From Palsa-744 sp036498265 (GTDB lineage: Bacteria; Actinomycetota; Thermoleophilia; Solirubrobacterales; Solirubrobacteraceae), in NCBI GenBank assembly GCA_036498265.1, contig DASYFT010000010.1, positions 1 to 64,000 on the forward strand: a stretch of 64,000 nt of DNA, read 5' to 3'. The notes below the pieces were generated by a model. That model was not told the origin of the DNA. It saw nothing but the letters and a program-made list of their open reading frames with translations, and ran no database searches. This document shows, one piece after another, positions 7,778-15,665 of the stretch. The position numbers and the translations under genes are program-made. Within the stretch, counting starts at the first letter, position 1; every line of letters begins with the position of its first letter.

Positions 7778-8563
7778 TCAGTCGTCGAAGGACTCCTCCT
7801 GCATCCGCGAGCGCAGCCGCAGGACGGCCTTGGTGTGCATCTGGGAGACGCGTGACTCGGTCACGCCGAGCACCTCGCCGATCTCGCGGAGGGTTAGGTT
7901 CTCGTAGTAGTAGAGGGCGATGACGAGCTTCTCGCGCTCGGGCAGCTTGGCGATGGAGTCGGCGATGCGGTCCTTGAGGTCGCCCACGTCCAGCGCCCGC
8001 GCCGGGTCCGGCGCTCCGGGGTCCTCGATGGTGTCCATCAGGGAGACCTGGTCGCCGCTCGAGTCCGAGACGCTCCACAGCTCGTCCAGGGCGACGATCG
8101 AGGAGTGCGAGATCGCCAGCAGGGCGTCGTTGAGCTCGTCGGTGGTGATCCCCAGCTCGTCGGCCATCTCCTGGTCGGTGGGCGTCCGCTGCAGGGTGTG
8201 CTCGAGCTTTGCGTGCGCGCGCTCCACTTCGCGTGCCCGGGCGCGAACGCTGCGGGGGACCCAGTCGAGCGAGCGCAGCTCGTCGATGATGGCGCCCTTG
8301 ATGCGCATGATCGCGTAGGTCTCGAACTTGATCTCGCGCGAGAGGTCGAAGCGCTCGATGGCCGAGATCAGCCCCACGAGCCCGTAGGAGATGAGGTCGG
8401 CCTCCTCGACGTGCGGCGGCAGGCCGGCGGCGGTGCGGCCGGCCACGTACTTCACCAGCGGCGAGTAGGCGAGAACGAGCCGCTCGCGGACGCGCGGATC
8501 CCCTTCGGTCTTGTAGCGCCGCCAGAGTTCGCGCAGCTCGATCGGTTTGACATTCGTCTCCAA
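7778..8563 (-). CDS. whiG: RNA polymerase sigma factor, FliA/WhiG family
   Basis: 261 aa alternative sigma factor. Region 2 shows LVLAYSPLVKYVAGR and DLISYGLVGLISAIERFD, with KFETYAIMRIKGAIIDELR in 2.3-2.4. Region 3 begins LEHTLQRTPTDQEMADELGI. Region 4 has TLREIGEVLGVTESRVSQMH as a helix-turn-helix. Such factors drive flagellar genes in motile bacteria and the sporulation regulon in Streptomyces; which applies here cannot be told, since no flagellar gene is in the window. The start is TTG 8563, preceded by a GGAAGGA ribosome-binding site. The recombinase gene lies 20 nt upstream on the same strand, suggesting one transcript. Confidence 0.93.
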   Translation of the reverse strand: METNVKPIELRELWRRYKTEGDPRVRERLVLAYSPLVKYVAGRTAAGLPPHVEEADLISYGLVGLISAIERFDLSREIKFETYAIMRIKGAIIDELRSLDWVPRSVRARAREVERAHAKLEHTLQRTPTDQEMADELGITTDELNDALLAISHSSIVALDELWSVSDSSGDQVSLMDTIEDPGAPDPARALDVGDLKDRIADSIAKLPEREKLVIALYYYENLTLREIGEVLGVTESRVSQMHTKAVLRLRSRMQEESFDD

Positions 8564-8583
8564 GGGTCTTCCTTCCCCCCTGC

Positions 8584-9525
8584 TCAGGCCCGAGGGTGGC
8601 TGCGCGCATATGCGCTCTTGAGCCTTGCTGACTCTACCCGAGTATAAATCTGGGTGCTGGAAACGCTTGCGTGCCCGAGCAGCTCCTGGATGCTGCGCAG
8701 GTCGGCGCCGCCATCGAGCAGGTGCGTGGCGAAGCTGTGGCGCAGGGCATGGGGCGAGGCGCCGGCTGCGACCCCCAGGCGGGTGCTCCAGCGGCGAAGC
8801 CGCCTTCTGACGTCGCTTGTGCCGAGCCGGCGCCCGCTGCGGCTCAGGAACAGGGCCTCCTCGGCGGCTGTGCCCGGGCCGGGGCGAAGAGCGTGGCGGC
8901 CGCGCTCGAGGTAGAGGTCCACCGCCGCCATCGCGGGCTCCCCGACGGGCACCATGCGGGTCTTGCGGCCCTTGCCCTCGACCCGCAGCTGCTCGGAGTC
9001 GTGGTCGAGGTCGCCGGGCGTCAGCGAGACGATCTCCTCTGCGCGGAGCCCGCAGGAGTAGGCCAGCTCGAACATCGCCCGGTCACGCAGCTCCAGCGGC
9101 GTTCCGGCCGGGATGCCGTCCAGCAGCCGCGCCGCCTCGCGGGCGCTCAGCACGCGCGGCAGGTGGGCGGCCCGGCGCGGCGTGGACACCAGGTCGGCGG
9201 GGTTCTGCGTGATCGCGCCATGCTCGCGCTGGCTCGTGAACAGGGCCCGCAGGGCGGCCAGCTTCCGCGCGGACGTGCTCGGCGCTGCGCCCTGCTCGGA
9301 CAGGTGTGCGATGTAGCGGCGCACGTCCTTGGGGCCGACGTCCGCCGGCGCGAGACGCCGCGTGGCCGCCCACTCCGCGAACTGCCGCACGTCGGTGGCA
9401 TAGGCCCGCACGCTGCGCGCCGCCGCGTCGCGCCGGCGCAGGTCCTCGAGCAGCAGGGCGACCGCCTGCTCCCAGGCGGCGGCGTGCCGTCCCCGCTGCT
9501 CGTCCTCACCCCCCGCGGCGCTCAT
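8584..9525 (-). CDS. xerC: Tyrosine recombinase, XerC/XerD family
   Basis: 313 aa from ATG 9525. An N-terminal SAM-like DNA-binding domain (about 18-105) is followed by the catalytic domain with the complete active site: R161 (SCGLRAEEI), K185 (GKGRK), H259 and R262 (HALRHSFATH), H285 (LLGHASVSST) and nucleophile Y294 (QIYTRV). This is the size and layout of chromosome dimer resolvases acting at dif, not of phage integrases with extra arm-binding domains. The pairing with whiG is also seen in Streptomyces. XerC and XerD cannot be told apart here, so the symbol is provisional. Confidence 0.88.
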   Translation of the reverse strand: MSAAGGEDEQRGRHAAAWEQAVALLLEDLRRRDAAARSVRAYATDVRQFAEWAATRRLAPADVGPKDVRRYIAHLSEQGAAPSTSARKLAALRALFTSQREHGAITQNPADLVSTPRRAAHLPRVLSAREAARLLDGIPAGTPLELRDRAMFELAYSCGLRAEEIVSLTPGDLDHDSEQLRVEGKGRKTRMVPVGEPAMAAVDLYLERGRHALRPGPGTAAEEALFLSRSGRRLGTSDVRRRLRRWSTRLGVAAGASPHALRHSFATHLLDGGADLRSIQELLGHASVSSTQIYTRVESARLKSAYARSHPRA

Positions 9526-9601
9526 CCCGTCTACTTCGCCGCCACCGTTTCTCCGCCTGCATGCTGGCCGGCCGGGGAACGTCCCGCGGGAGGGGAGTAG
9601 A

Positions 9602-10606
9602 TTGGTCTCGGTGAGCGTGCCCGCCGACACCGACACGGCCGCCGGCGGCCAGGCGGGACGGTCGGACGACGTCGCAGGAGGGGGTCAGGACCGCGCGGCG
9701 CAGGAGCGCGCACCGTGGCTCGCGATCGACTGGCGCGAGCACCAGCGCTGGGTCACAGTGGAGGGCCGGCCCGTCAACGTGATCGAGCTGGGGCCCGGGG
9801 ACGTCGGCGCCGGCGGAGCCCGGCAGGCGGCGGCGGAGCAGACCCTCGTCTTCGTGCACGGCCTCTCCGGCTCCTGGCAGAACTGGCTCGAGCAGCTCCC
9901 CGTGCTCGCGGCCGAGCACCGGGTGGTGGCTCTCGACCTGCCGGGGTTCGGCCATTCGCCGATGCCCGAGGGGGAGATCTCGATCGCCGGCTACGCGCGC
10001 ATCCTGGACGCGCTGATGGGCGAGCTCGGGATCGAGGCGGCGGCCGTGGTCGGCAACTCGATGGGCGGATTCATCGGCGCGGAGCTCGCGATCGCCTTTC
10101 CCGCGCGGGTGGAGCGCCTGGTGCTGGTGTCGGCCGCCGGCCTCTCGACGCACAACGAGCCGCGGACGGTCCGGGCGATGCCGGCGCTGCGGCGGCTGAA
10201 CCGGGTGCTCGCCATGAGCGCGGCAACGGTGGCCTCGCGCTCGGATGCCGTCGTGCGGCGCCCGCGCCTGCGAGCGGCGGCGTTGGACCTCGTCGTGGCC
10301 CACCCGACCCGGGTGCCGGCGGCGCTGGCGGCCGAGCAGGTGCGTGGCGCCGGCAAGCCCGGCTTCCTGCAGGCGCTCGAGGCGGTGATCGACTACGACG
10401 TGCGCGACCGCCTGCCCGAGATCGCCTGCCCGACGCTGATCGTGTGGGGGGCTCGAGACCGGCTGATCAGCGTGCGCGATGCGGATGTGTTCGAGGAGCT
10501 GATACCCGACGCGCGCAAGGTGGTCTACGAGGACACGGGGCACATGGCGATGCTCGAGCGCCCGGCGCAGTTCAACGGGCTCCTGGAGGACTTCCTCCAC
10601 GAGTAG
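9602..10606 (+). CDS. Alpha/beta hydrolase
   Basis: 334 aa with a full alpha/beta-hydrolase triad: S153 in GNSMGGFIG, D286 in WGARDRLIS and H314 in DTGHMAMLERP. The oxyanion region is VFVHGLSGSWQNW (83-95). The first 35 residues are a disordered Gly/Asp/Ala-rich extension. TTG 9602 is preferred since GGGAGGGGAG (9588-9596) lies five bases upstream; GTG 9611 is an alternative. The substrate cannot be inferred; the architecture fits esterases and C-C bond hydrolases of the MhpC type. It is divergent from xerC and converges with ilvD, three bases apart. Confidence 0.85.
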   Translation: MVSVSVPADTDTAAGGQAGRSDDVAGGGQDRAAQERAPWLAIDWREHQRWVTVEGRPVNVIELGPGDVGAGGARQAAAEQTLVFVHGLSGSWQNWLEQLPVLAAEHRVVALDLPGFGHSPMPEGEISIAGYARILDALMGELGIEAAAVVGNSMGGFIGAELAIAFPARVERLVLVSAAGLSTHNEPRTVRAMPALRRLNRVLAMSAATVASRSDAVVRRPRLRAAALDLVVAHPTRVPAALAAEQVRGAGKPGFLQALEAVIDYDVRDRLPEIACPTLIVWGARDRLISVRDADVFEELIPDARKVVYEDTGHMAMLERPAQFNGLLEDFLHE

Positions 10607-10609
10607 GGC

Positions 10610-12298
10610 TCAGCGCGCGATCGCTCCCTCGGCGGCGGTTCCGACCAGCCGCGCGTACTTCCTGATCGCGACCTCGATGTGCCCGTCGTCCGCGGGCGGC
10701 GCGTAGCGCCGCATGCGCTCGGCGATCTCCTCGTTCCCGAGCGCCACGTCGAGGCGGCGCGAGTCGACGTCGATCGTGATCTCGTCGCCGTCCGCCAGCG
10801 CGGCGATCGGGCCGCCGCGCGCCGCCTCCGGCGCGACGTGGGCCGCCATGAAGCCGTGCGTGGCGCCCGAGAAGCGCCCGTCGGTGATCAGCGCCACCGT
10901 CTCCCCCAGCCCCTCACCGACGATGGCCGCGGTGACGGACAGCATCTCGCGCATGCCCGGGCCTCCGGCGGGGCCCTCGCCGCGGATCACCACCACGTCG
11001 CCGTCTTCGATCTGGTGGCCCAGCACGGCAGCCATCGCAGCCTCCTCGCCGTCGAACACCCGCGCCGGACCCGTGTGCCGGCGGCGCTCGTGGCCGGCCA
11101 GCTTGACGACGCAGCCTTCGGGGGCGATGTTCCCGCGCAGGATCGCGAAGCCGCCCGTGGGCTTCAGCGGTTCCCCGACCGGCCGCACGACGCGCTGGCC
11201 CTCGGTCTCTCGGGCCTCGCGCGCGTGCTCTCCGATCGTGCGGCCGGTGACCGTGGCCGCGTCCTCGTTGAGCACGCCCGCTTCCTGCATCCGCTTCAGC
11301 ACCAGCGGAACGCCGCCCGCCTCGTAGAGGTCGGTCGCCGCGTAGCGGCCGCCGGGCTGCAGGTCGCACAGCAGCGGCGTGCGCTCGGAGATCGCGTCGA
11401 ACTCGCCGATCTCGAGCGGCACGCCCATTTCATGGGCGACCGCGAGCAGGTGCAGCACCCCGTTGGTCGAGCCGCCGCTCATCGCGACCGCCGCGATCGC
11501 GTTCTCGATCGCGGGCTTGTCGATGATCTGGCTTGGGAGCTGGCCGCGGCGCAGGACGTCCATCACGAGCTCGCCGCATTCGCGCGCGACCTCGAGCTTG
11601 CGCCCGTCCTCGGCCGGCACCATCGACGAGCCGGCGGGCGAGATGCCGAGCACCTCGAAGGCCATCGCCATCGTGTTGGCGGTGAACTGGCCCGCGCAGG
11701 CCCCCGCACCCGGCGAGGCGGCCTCCTCGAGCTCGTGCAGCTCGGCCTCGGTGATCTTGCCCGCGGCGAGAGCGCCGACGGCCTCGAACACCTGCAGGAT
11801 CGTCACCTCCTCGCCCTTGAACCAGCCCGGGCGGATCGAGCCGCCGTAGAGCATCAGCGAGGGCACGTCGAGCCGTGCCAGCGCCATCACCGTGCCCGGG
11901 ATCGTCTTGTCGCAGCCGGAGATGGCGACGACCGCGTCGAAGCGGTGGGCCGAGGCGACCAGCTCGATGGAGTCCGCCACCAGCTCCCGCGAGACGAGCG
12001 AGGCGCGCATCCCGGAAGTGCCCATCGTGATCCCGTCGGAGATCGCGATCGTGTTGAGCTCCATCGGGGTGCCGCCGGCCGCCCGGATGCCCTCCTTGAC
12101 CTTGGCCGCGAGCACTCGGTTGTTGAAGTTGCACGGCATCGTCTCGATCCAGGAGTGGGCCACGCCCACTATCGGCTTGGCGAGGTCCTCGGCCGAGTAG
12201 CCGATCCCGTGCAGGTAGGAGCGCGCGGCGGCGCGCTCGGGCCCCTCGGTCAGGGCCCGGCTCCTGTGCTTCACGTCGAAGGCGCCGGCGGTGCTCAC
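10610..12298 (-). CDS. ilvD: Dihydroxy-acid dehydratase
   Basis: 562 aa iron-sulfur enzyme that dehydrates 2,3-dihydroxy-isovalerate and 2,3-dihydroxy-3-methylvalerate in valine and isoleucine synthesis. Cluster cysteines lie in TMPCNFNN (C56), ISGCDKTIPG and GACAGQFTANTM. The end has TDGRFSGATHGFMAAHVAPE and GDEITIDVDSRRLDV, both family hallmarks. The start is GTG 12298, whose last two bases begin the TGA of the upstream gene (GTGA overlap), so the two are translationally coupled. No other branched-chain amino-acid genes are in the window. Confidence 0.96.
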   Translation of the reverse strand: MSTAGAFDVKHRSRALTEGPERAAARSYLHGIGYSAEDLAKPIVGVAHSWIETMPCNFNNRVLAAKVKEGIRAAGGTPMELNTIAISDGITMGTSGMRASLVSRELVADSIELVASAHRFDAVVAISGCDKTIPGTVMALARLDVPSLMLYGGSIRPGWFKGEEVTILQVFEAVGALAAGKITEAELHELEEAASPGAGACAGQFTANTMAMAFEVLGISPAGSSMVPAEDGRKLEVARECGELVMDVLRRGQLPSQIIDKPAIENAIAAVAMSGGSTNGVLHLLAVAHEMGVPLEIGEFDAISERTPLLCDLQPGGRYAATDLYEAGGVPLVLKRMQEAGVLNEDAATVTGRTIGEHAREARETEGQRVVRPVGEPLKPTGGFAILRGNIAPEGCVVKLAGHERRRHTGPARVFDGEEAAMAAVLGHQIEDGDVVVIRGEGPAGGPGMREMLSVTAAIVGEGLGETVALITDGRFSGATHGFMAAHVAPEAARGGPIAALADGDEITIDVDSRRLDVALGNEEIAERMRRYAPPADDGHIEVAIRKYARLVGTAAEGAIAR

Positions 12299-12900
12299 GC
12301 GGCGCGCAGACTACCGGCCTGCTGGCCGGCGCGCTCGCGCTCCCACACCGACAGGCGGGCGAGATCGCGGCTGACCCGGTCGGGGTCCACCTGACGTCCG
12401 GGGAGGTGCATGTTCGCGTCGGCGATCAGGCGCCGTTCGTCGCCCCTGAGGGCCATCCACTTGGCGAGCACGTCGTCGGAGTCCGGAAGCCGTGAGCTGC
12501 CGTAGGGCTTCGACTCGTCCGGGAACGCCACGCAGTACTCGCTCAGCAGCTCGCGGGTCGCGGGCACGTAGGCCACGATCGGCTTGTGCGGGTAGATCAG
12601 GTAGGCGTATGGCGGCTGCTCGCCGGGGTCGCTCGCACCGAGGCCGCCCCAGACGCGCAGGAAGCCCAGGTCGCGGTACATGGCCCACTCCTCGGGCTCC
12701 ACGCACGAGCGCAGCAGGGCTCGCGCCCGCAGCTCGGCGCGGCGCTCGCGGCCGGGGTCGTATCCCATCTCGGCGATCGCCCGCCGGCGTTCCCGCCAGC
12801 GCACGCGCACGTCCTCGAAGGCGGCGATGACGTGTGGCCGTCCCAGCTCCCACAGCAGCACGATCAGTACGACCGCCGTGGTGCCGAGCGCCAGCCCCAT
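12295..12900 (-). CDS. Single-pass membrane protein of unknown function
   Basis: 201 aa. One N-terminal membrane segment (about 5-17, TTAVVLIVLLW) is followed by a charged, probably cytoplasmic, soluble part with an Arg/Glu-rich helix (about 33-66) and a conserved-looking middle (YAYLIYPHKPIVAYVPATRE). It overlaps ilvD by four bases and follows an 87-aa gene by three bases, so the three probably form one operon. I do not recognise the family; a scaffold or envelope role is only a guess. Confidence 0.6.
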   Translation of the reverse strand: MGLALGTTAVVLIVLLWELGRPHVIAAFEDVRVRWRERRRAIAEMGYDPGRERRAELRARALLRSCVEPEEWAMYRDLGFLRVWGGLGASDPGEQPPYAYLIYPHKPIVAYVPATRELLSEYCVAFPDESKPYGSSRLPDSDDVLAKWMALRGDERRLIADANMHLPGRQVDPDRVSRDLARLSVWERERAGQQAGSLRAA

Positions 12901-12903
12901 GCG

Positions 12904-13167
12904 TCAGCGGTTGGTGGCGCCGGCGCCGCCGGCGGCGCGCGGGAAGAAGATCACGCGCTCGGCATCGCGCGGCACGTCGGCGAAGCTCTTGACCAGCTCG
13001 GCCTCGCGCCGGCCCCCCGGCGCCTCGGTCGGCACGGCGGCCCACATCCCTGCGTCGAGCTCGCGGCGGAACGCCTCGATCAGCTCGCGCTCCTGCTCCG
13101 GCACCTCGACGTCGCCCTCGGCGAGCACGATCTCGCCATGACCGGGCTTCATGCGGAGCAGCTTCAT
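12904..13167 (-). CDS. Small conserved protein of unknown function
   Basis: 87 aa, begins MKLLRMKPGHGEIVLAEGDV and continues with a helix containing PEQERELIEAFRRELDAGMW, then a strand with DAERVIFFPRAAGG. The pattern suggests a small alpha/beta protein with no membrane segment or cysteine pair. It is the first gene of the proposed unknown-unknown-ilvD operon. I think I have seen similar entries in Solirubrobacterales as hypothetical proteins, but no function can be offered. Confidence 0.55.
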   Translation of the reverse strand: MKLLRMKPGHGEIVLAEGDVEVPEQERELIEAFRRELDAGMWAAVPTEAPGGRREAELVKSFADVPRDAERVIFFPRAAGGAGATNR

Positions 13168-13177
13168 CGTTCACCGA

Positions 13178-14071
13178 TTATGTCAAACCGTCCCCCTTCT
13201 CCGGCGCGCACGCGCGCATCCGCGCGAGGTCGATCACATCCACGGGCCCCGGGCCCCCGCCGATCTCCCGCAGGCCGCGGCCGACCGCCTCGCCCGCCAG
13301 CTCGCGCGCCAGCCGTGCCGCCTCGAGCGGCGGGCGGCCTAGCGCCAGCTGCGCCGCCAGCACGGAGGAATGGGTGCAGCCCGACCCATGGGCCGCGCCG
13401 CCCGGCCGGCGCGTGCCCTCGATGCTCACAACGGTCCCCGGGTCCGCCCCGTCGAGGAACAGGTCGCTGGCGCGCCGGCGATGCCCGCCGGTGAGCACCA
13501 CGATCCGCGGTCCGAGCGCCAGTACGGCCCGCGCGAGCGCCTCCACCTCGGCGTCGTCGCCGTCCGCCGCGGGAGCGCCGGTGTCGGCCGTCCCCGCGAG
13601 CACCCGGGCCTCGGGCAGGTTGGGGGTGAGCACGGTGGCGCGGGGCAGGATCTCCTCGACGAGCGCGCGCTGCGCATCGGGCTCGAGCAGTCGGGCGCCC
13701 GACTCGGCGACCATCACCGGGTCGACCACCACCGGCGTCCCGGCGGGCAGCTCGTCGATGGCCCGTGCCACCGCGCGGGTCACCGCGACGGTGCCGAGCA
13801 TCCCGACCTTCACCGCGTCGACGCCGATGTCGCCCAGCACGGCGCGCACCTGGGCGAGCACCACGTCGGGCGGCACCGGGTGGATGACGCTCACTCCGCG
13901 GGTGTTCTGGGCGGTGATCGCGGTGACGGCGGTCATGCCGTGCACCCCGCAGCGGGCGAAGGCCTTGAGGTCCGCTTGGATCCCGGCGCCGCCACCGGAG
14001 TCGGAGCCCGCGATCGCGAGCACCCTCGGCGTCGCTCCCCGCCCCGCCGGCGCTCCCGCGTCTGTGCCCAC
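13178..14071 (-). CDS. thiD: Hydroxymethylpyrimidine / phosphomethylpyrimidine kinase
   Basis: 297 aa ribokinase-fold enzyme that phosphorylates HMP and HMP-P in thiamine synthesis. Signature regions are IAGSDSGGGAGIQADLKAF (HMP site), AVKVGMLGT, VVVDPVMVAESGARLL and the ATP/anion-hole segment GSGCTHSSVLAAQLALG. GTG 14071 is chosen since it precedes the conserved VLAIAGSD by about 18 residues and falls five bases below the stop of the thioesterase gene; a GTG nearer to VLAIAG is possible. No other thi gene and no TPP riboswitch is near, so here it probably works in salvage or with genes elsewhere. Confidence 0.93.
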   Translation of the reverse strand: MGTDAGAPAGRGATPRVLAIAGSDSGGGAGIQADLKAFARCGVHGMTAVTAITAQNTRGVSVIHPVPPDVVLAQVRAVLGDIGVDAVKVGMLGTVAVTRAVARAIDELPAGTPVVVDPVMVAESGARLLEPDAQRALVEEILPRATVLTPNLPEARVLAGTADTGAPAADGDDAEVEALARAVLALGPRIVVLTGGHRRRASDLFLDGADPGTVVSIEGTRRPGGAAHGSGCTHSSVLAAQLALGRPPLEAARLARELAGEAVGRGLREIGGGPGPVDVIDLARMRACAPEKGDGLT

Positions 14072-14076
14072 CGGAC

Positions 14077-14577
14077 TCAGCCCGCCGGAGGCGGGGAGAG
14101 CGCGGTCGGCGCGGCGCCGGCGCGCGGCTGGAAGATCGTGTAGCTGCCGATCGCGGTCGCCAGCAGCCGCCCGTCCTCGTGGCGCACCTCGCTTCGCATC
14201 ACCGCCGTCCTGCGGTTGCGGCGGTCGAGCGTCGTCCGGCAGATCACGTCGCCCTCGGTGGCGGTCTGGACGTAGTTGATCGAGATGTTGATGGTCGCGA
14301 TGCGCTCGCCCTCGCTCGTCTGCGCCCACAGCGTCGAGCCCATGCAGTAGTCGACCAGCGCGAAGCTGGCCACGCCCGAGAGCAGCCCGCCGCGGTTGAT
14401 CAGCTCGGGGCGGATCGTCAGCCGGACGGTCTGGGGGTCCTCCCAGCGCATGCCGATGAACCCGCTCACCCCGTCGAACGATTCCGGCCCCGTCGCGCTC
14501 CTCGCGCCCGGGTCCGCGTCTGTCCCCACAGGCGCGCCGTCGTCCTGCTCCTGCGCGCTCGCTCTTTGCTCGGCCAT
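14077..14577 (-). CDS. Hotdog-fold thioesterase, PaaI family
   Basis: 166 aa. The hotdog domain (about 35-150) contains NRGGLLSGVASFALVDYC, where HGG of typical PaaI enzymes is replaced by RGG, then TINISINYVQTATEGDVIC and the closing strands RRTAVMRSEVRHEDGRLLAT. The family hydrolyses acyl-CoA thioesters; here the substrate is unknown. The N-terminal 30 residues are disordered and acidic. It lies just upstream of thiD on the same strand with a five-base gap, likely one transcript, though no metabolic link is evident. Confidence 0.8.
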   Translation of the reverse strand: MAEQRASAQEQDDGAPVGTDADPGARSATGPESFDGVSGFIGMRWEDPQTVRLTIRPELINRGGLLSGVASFALVDYCMGSTLWAQTSEGERIATINISINYVQTATEGDVICRTTLDRRNRRTAVMRSEVRHEDGRLLATAIGSYTIFQPRAGAAPTALSPPPAG

Positions 14578-14688
14578 AGGTCGGCAGGCTATCGGCCGTG
14601 GCGTCGAGCCCGCCGCGCCGCCGAGCGCCCGAGGCGGCTGCCCGGCGCCTCGCGCCCGACCCGACCGGGCCCCCTCGATCGCGCCGCC

Positions 14689-14716
14689 TTGACGTTATTC
14701 AGTTTCTTGATATATT
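14689..14716 (+). promoter_or_regulatory. Strong housekeeping-type promoter
   Basis: TTGACG (14689-14694) and TATATT (14711-14716) are separated by 16 bases in an AT-rich island inside GC-rich DNA. This is the closest match to a sigma-70/HrdB promoter seen in the window. Transcription should start near 14723 and read toward the 88-aa gene. Confidence 0.65.
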
Positions 14717-14799
14717 TAGTGCACAATGTTCGATCACGTGCACAGCCGCCCGGCGGACGCAGGCGTCCCACCGGACGGCACGGTCGAGGCCCGATTGCC

Positions 14800-14813
14800 T
14801 CGCACCGGTGCGA
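14800..14813. promoter_or_regulatory. Perfect 14-bp palindrome TCGCACCGGTGCGA
   Basis: A perfect inverted repeat about 77 bases below the inferred start of transcription. It could be an operator or the stem of a small RNA hairpin. No protein partner can be named. Confidence 0.35.
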
Positions 14814-14859
14814 TCGAGCGATGTACCCGTCCCTGACGTGTAGACACCTCCTCCCCTCT

Positions 14860-14894
14860 GGTCCGGGGAGGGCCAGGCCGGCCCTCCCCGGACC
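14860..14894 (+). terminator. Perfect 15-bp stem-loop in the untranslated leader
   Basis: GGTCCGGGGAGGGCC (14860-14874) and GGCCCTCCCCGGACC (14880-14894) pair fully around a five-base loop. No T-tract follows. It sits between the promoter at 14.7 kb and the ATG at 14977, so it could act as an attenuator or a transcript-stabilising element rather than an end-of-gene terminator. Confidence 0.5.
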
Positions 14895-14976
14895 GCCCTC
14901 CGCGATGCGATCGGCACTGCCGGCGGCGCCTCGGGAGCGGACCTCCCCAACCTCCCCTACCTCCACAGGAGCCATC

Positions 14977-15243
14977 ATGCCGAGGATCATCGTCACGTCC
15001 GACCCCTCCCCGCTTCCAGACGACACCTCCATCCTGCTCGACGAGAGCGTGCGATCCGTCCACCTCAGCACCGGCCACGCGGCCGCCCAGCTCGTCGAGC
15101 GGCTCGCGTGGGCGATCAGCGACGCCGAGGACCTCGAGTCGGGCGGGCACGCACGCGGCGAGGCGCCGTCTCGGCCGGCACGCCGGGTGCCGCGCCGGCC
15201 TTCTGGACCGGCCGCGCGCCGGCGCGTGCCGGTCGTCGCCTAG
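14977..15243 (+). CDS. Small orphan protein of unknown function (88 aa)
   Basis: ATG 14977 follows AGGAG (14967-14971) with five bases of spacing, and codon use is normal for the genome. The protein begins MPRIIVTSDPSPLPDD, has SILLDESVRSVHLSTGHAAA and then AQLVERLAWAISDAEDLESG, a likely amphipathic helix. The last 30 residues are Arg/Pro-rich and disordered. I recall similar short MPRIIV-type proteins in this lineage but no function. It stands alone on its strand with its own strong promoter and a structured leader of about 250 nt, so it is probably expressed at a high or regulated level. Confidence 0.65.
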   Translation: MPRIIVTSDPSPLPDDTSILLDESVRSVHLSTGHAAAQLVERLAWAISDAEDLESGGHARGEAPSRPARRVPRRPSGPAARRRVPVVA

Positions 15244-15665
15244 CGGAGCGGACCGTCCGGATCGTTGGCGCTGCGTGTGGCCTTTCTCACGTAATGCCCG
15301 GCCGCCGGGAAGTACCTTTCGGGGTGGCCTTCATCTCTCGTTGGCCCTCTAGGAGCGAGACCGCCCCGGGTGGCCGTGCGCGTGCTCCGGCCCGCAACGA
15401 CCTCCGGGGGCGGCCGCTTGCCCGCTGGATCTGACCGGCAGAGAGGGCGCCAACAGGACCGGACGCAGATGGCCCGGCCCCGATTGCCCTGAGAGTCCCG
15501 CCTCCTACGCTCTGTGTGGAAGCGGCTCCTTCGGGGGCGGGGCCGGGGTCGCCAACCTATGGCGACGCCCCCGGCCGGTCAACGGGCGCAGGGCGCGTTG
15601 CAGTGCCGTCCCATGCCCTCGTGGTGCGGTGGGTCCCCCGGCGCCTCCGGGATAATGGGTGTGCG
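15244..15665. other. Gene-poor interval with one strong hairpin
   Basis: No reading frame here has support. A GC-rich hairpin lies at 15541-15575 (GGCCGGGG/CCCCGGCC and TCGCCA/TGGCGA around ACCTA, with a small bulge). It is about 300 nt below the 88-aa gene and 90 nt above the next start, too far from either stop to be called a terminator with confidence. Near the right end GATAAT (15651-15656) may be the -10 box of the following gene. Confidence 0.5.

Larger units (their letters stand above)
14578..14976 (+). other. Gene-free leader region of the 88-aa gene
   Basis: This 399-base stretch has no supportable coding sequence. It contains a near-consensus promoter (14689-14716), GTGCAC hexamers at 14719-14724 and 14739-14744 around the expected transcription start, a 14-bp palindrome (14800-14813) and a 15-bp perfect hairpin (14860-14894). 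An untranslated leader of about 250 nt is implied. It resembles no riboswitch class that I know. Confidence 0.6.

Noticed and set aside
14072..14076. TPP riboswitch for thiD
   Set aside because: The gene follows the thioesterase stop after five bases and no aptamer can fit.
14589..15071. Minus-strand frames in the leader of the 88-aa gene
   Set aside because: They cover the hairpin and promoter, have low-complexity products and no ribosome-binding site.
15541..15575. GC-rich hairpin considered as a terminator
   Set aside because: It is about 300 bases from the nearest upstream stop and has no T-tract, so only its presence is noted.
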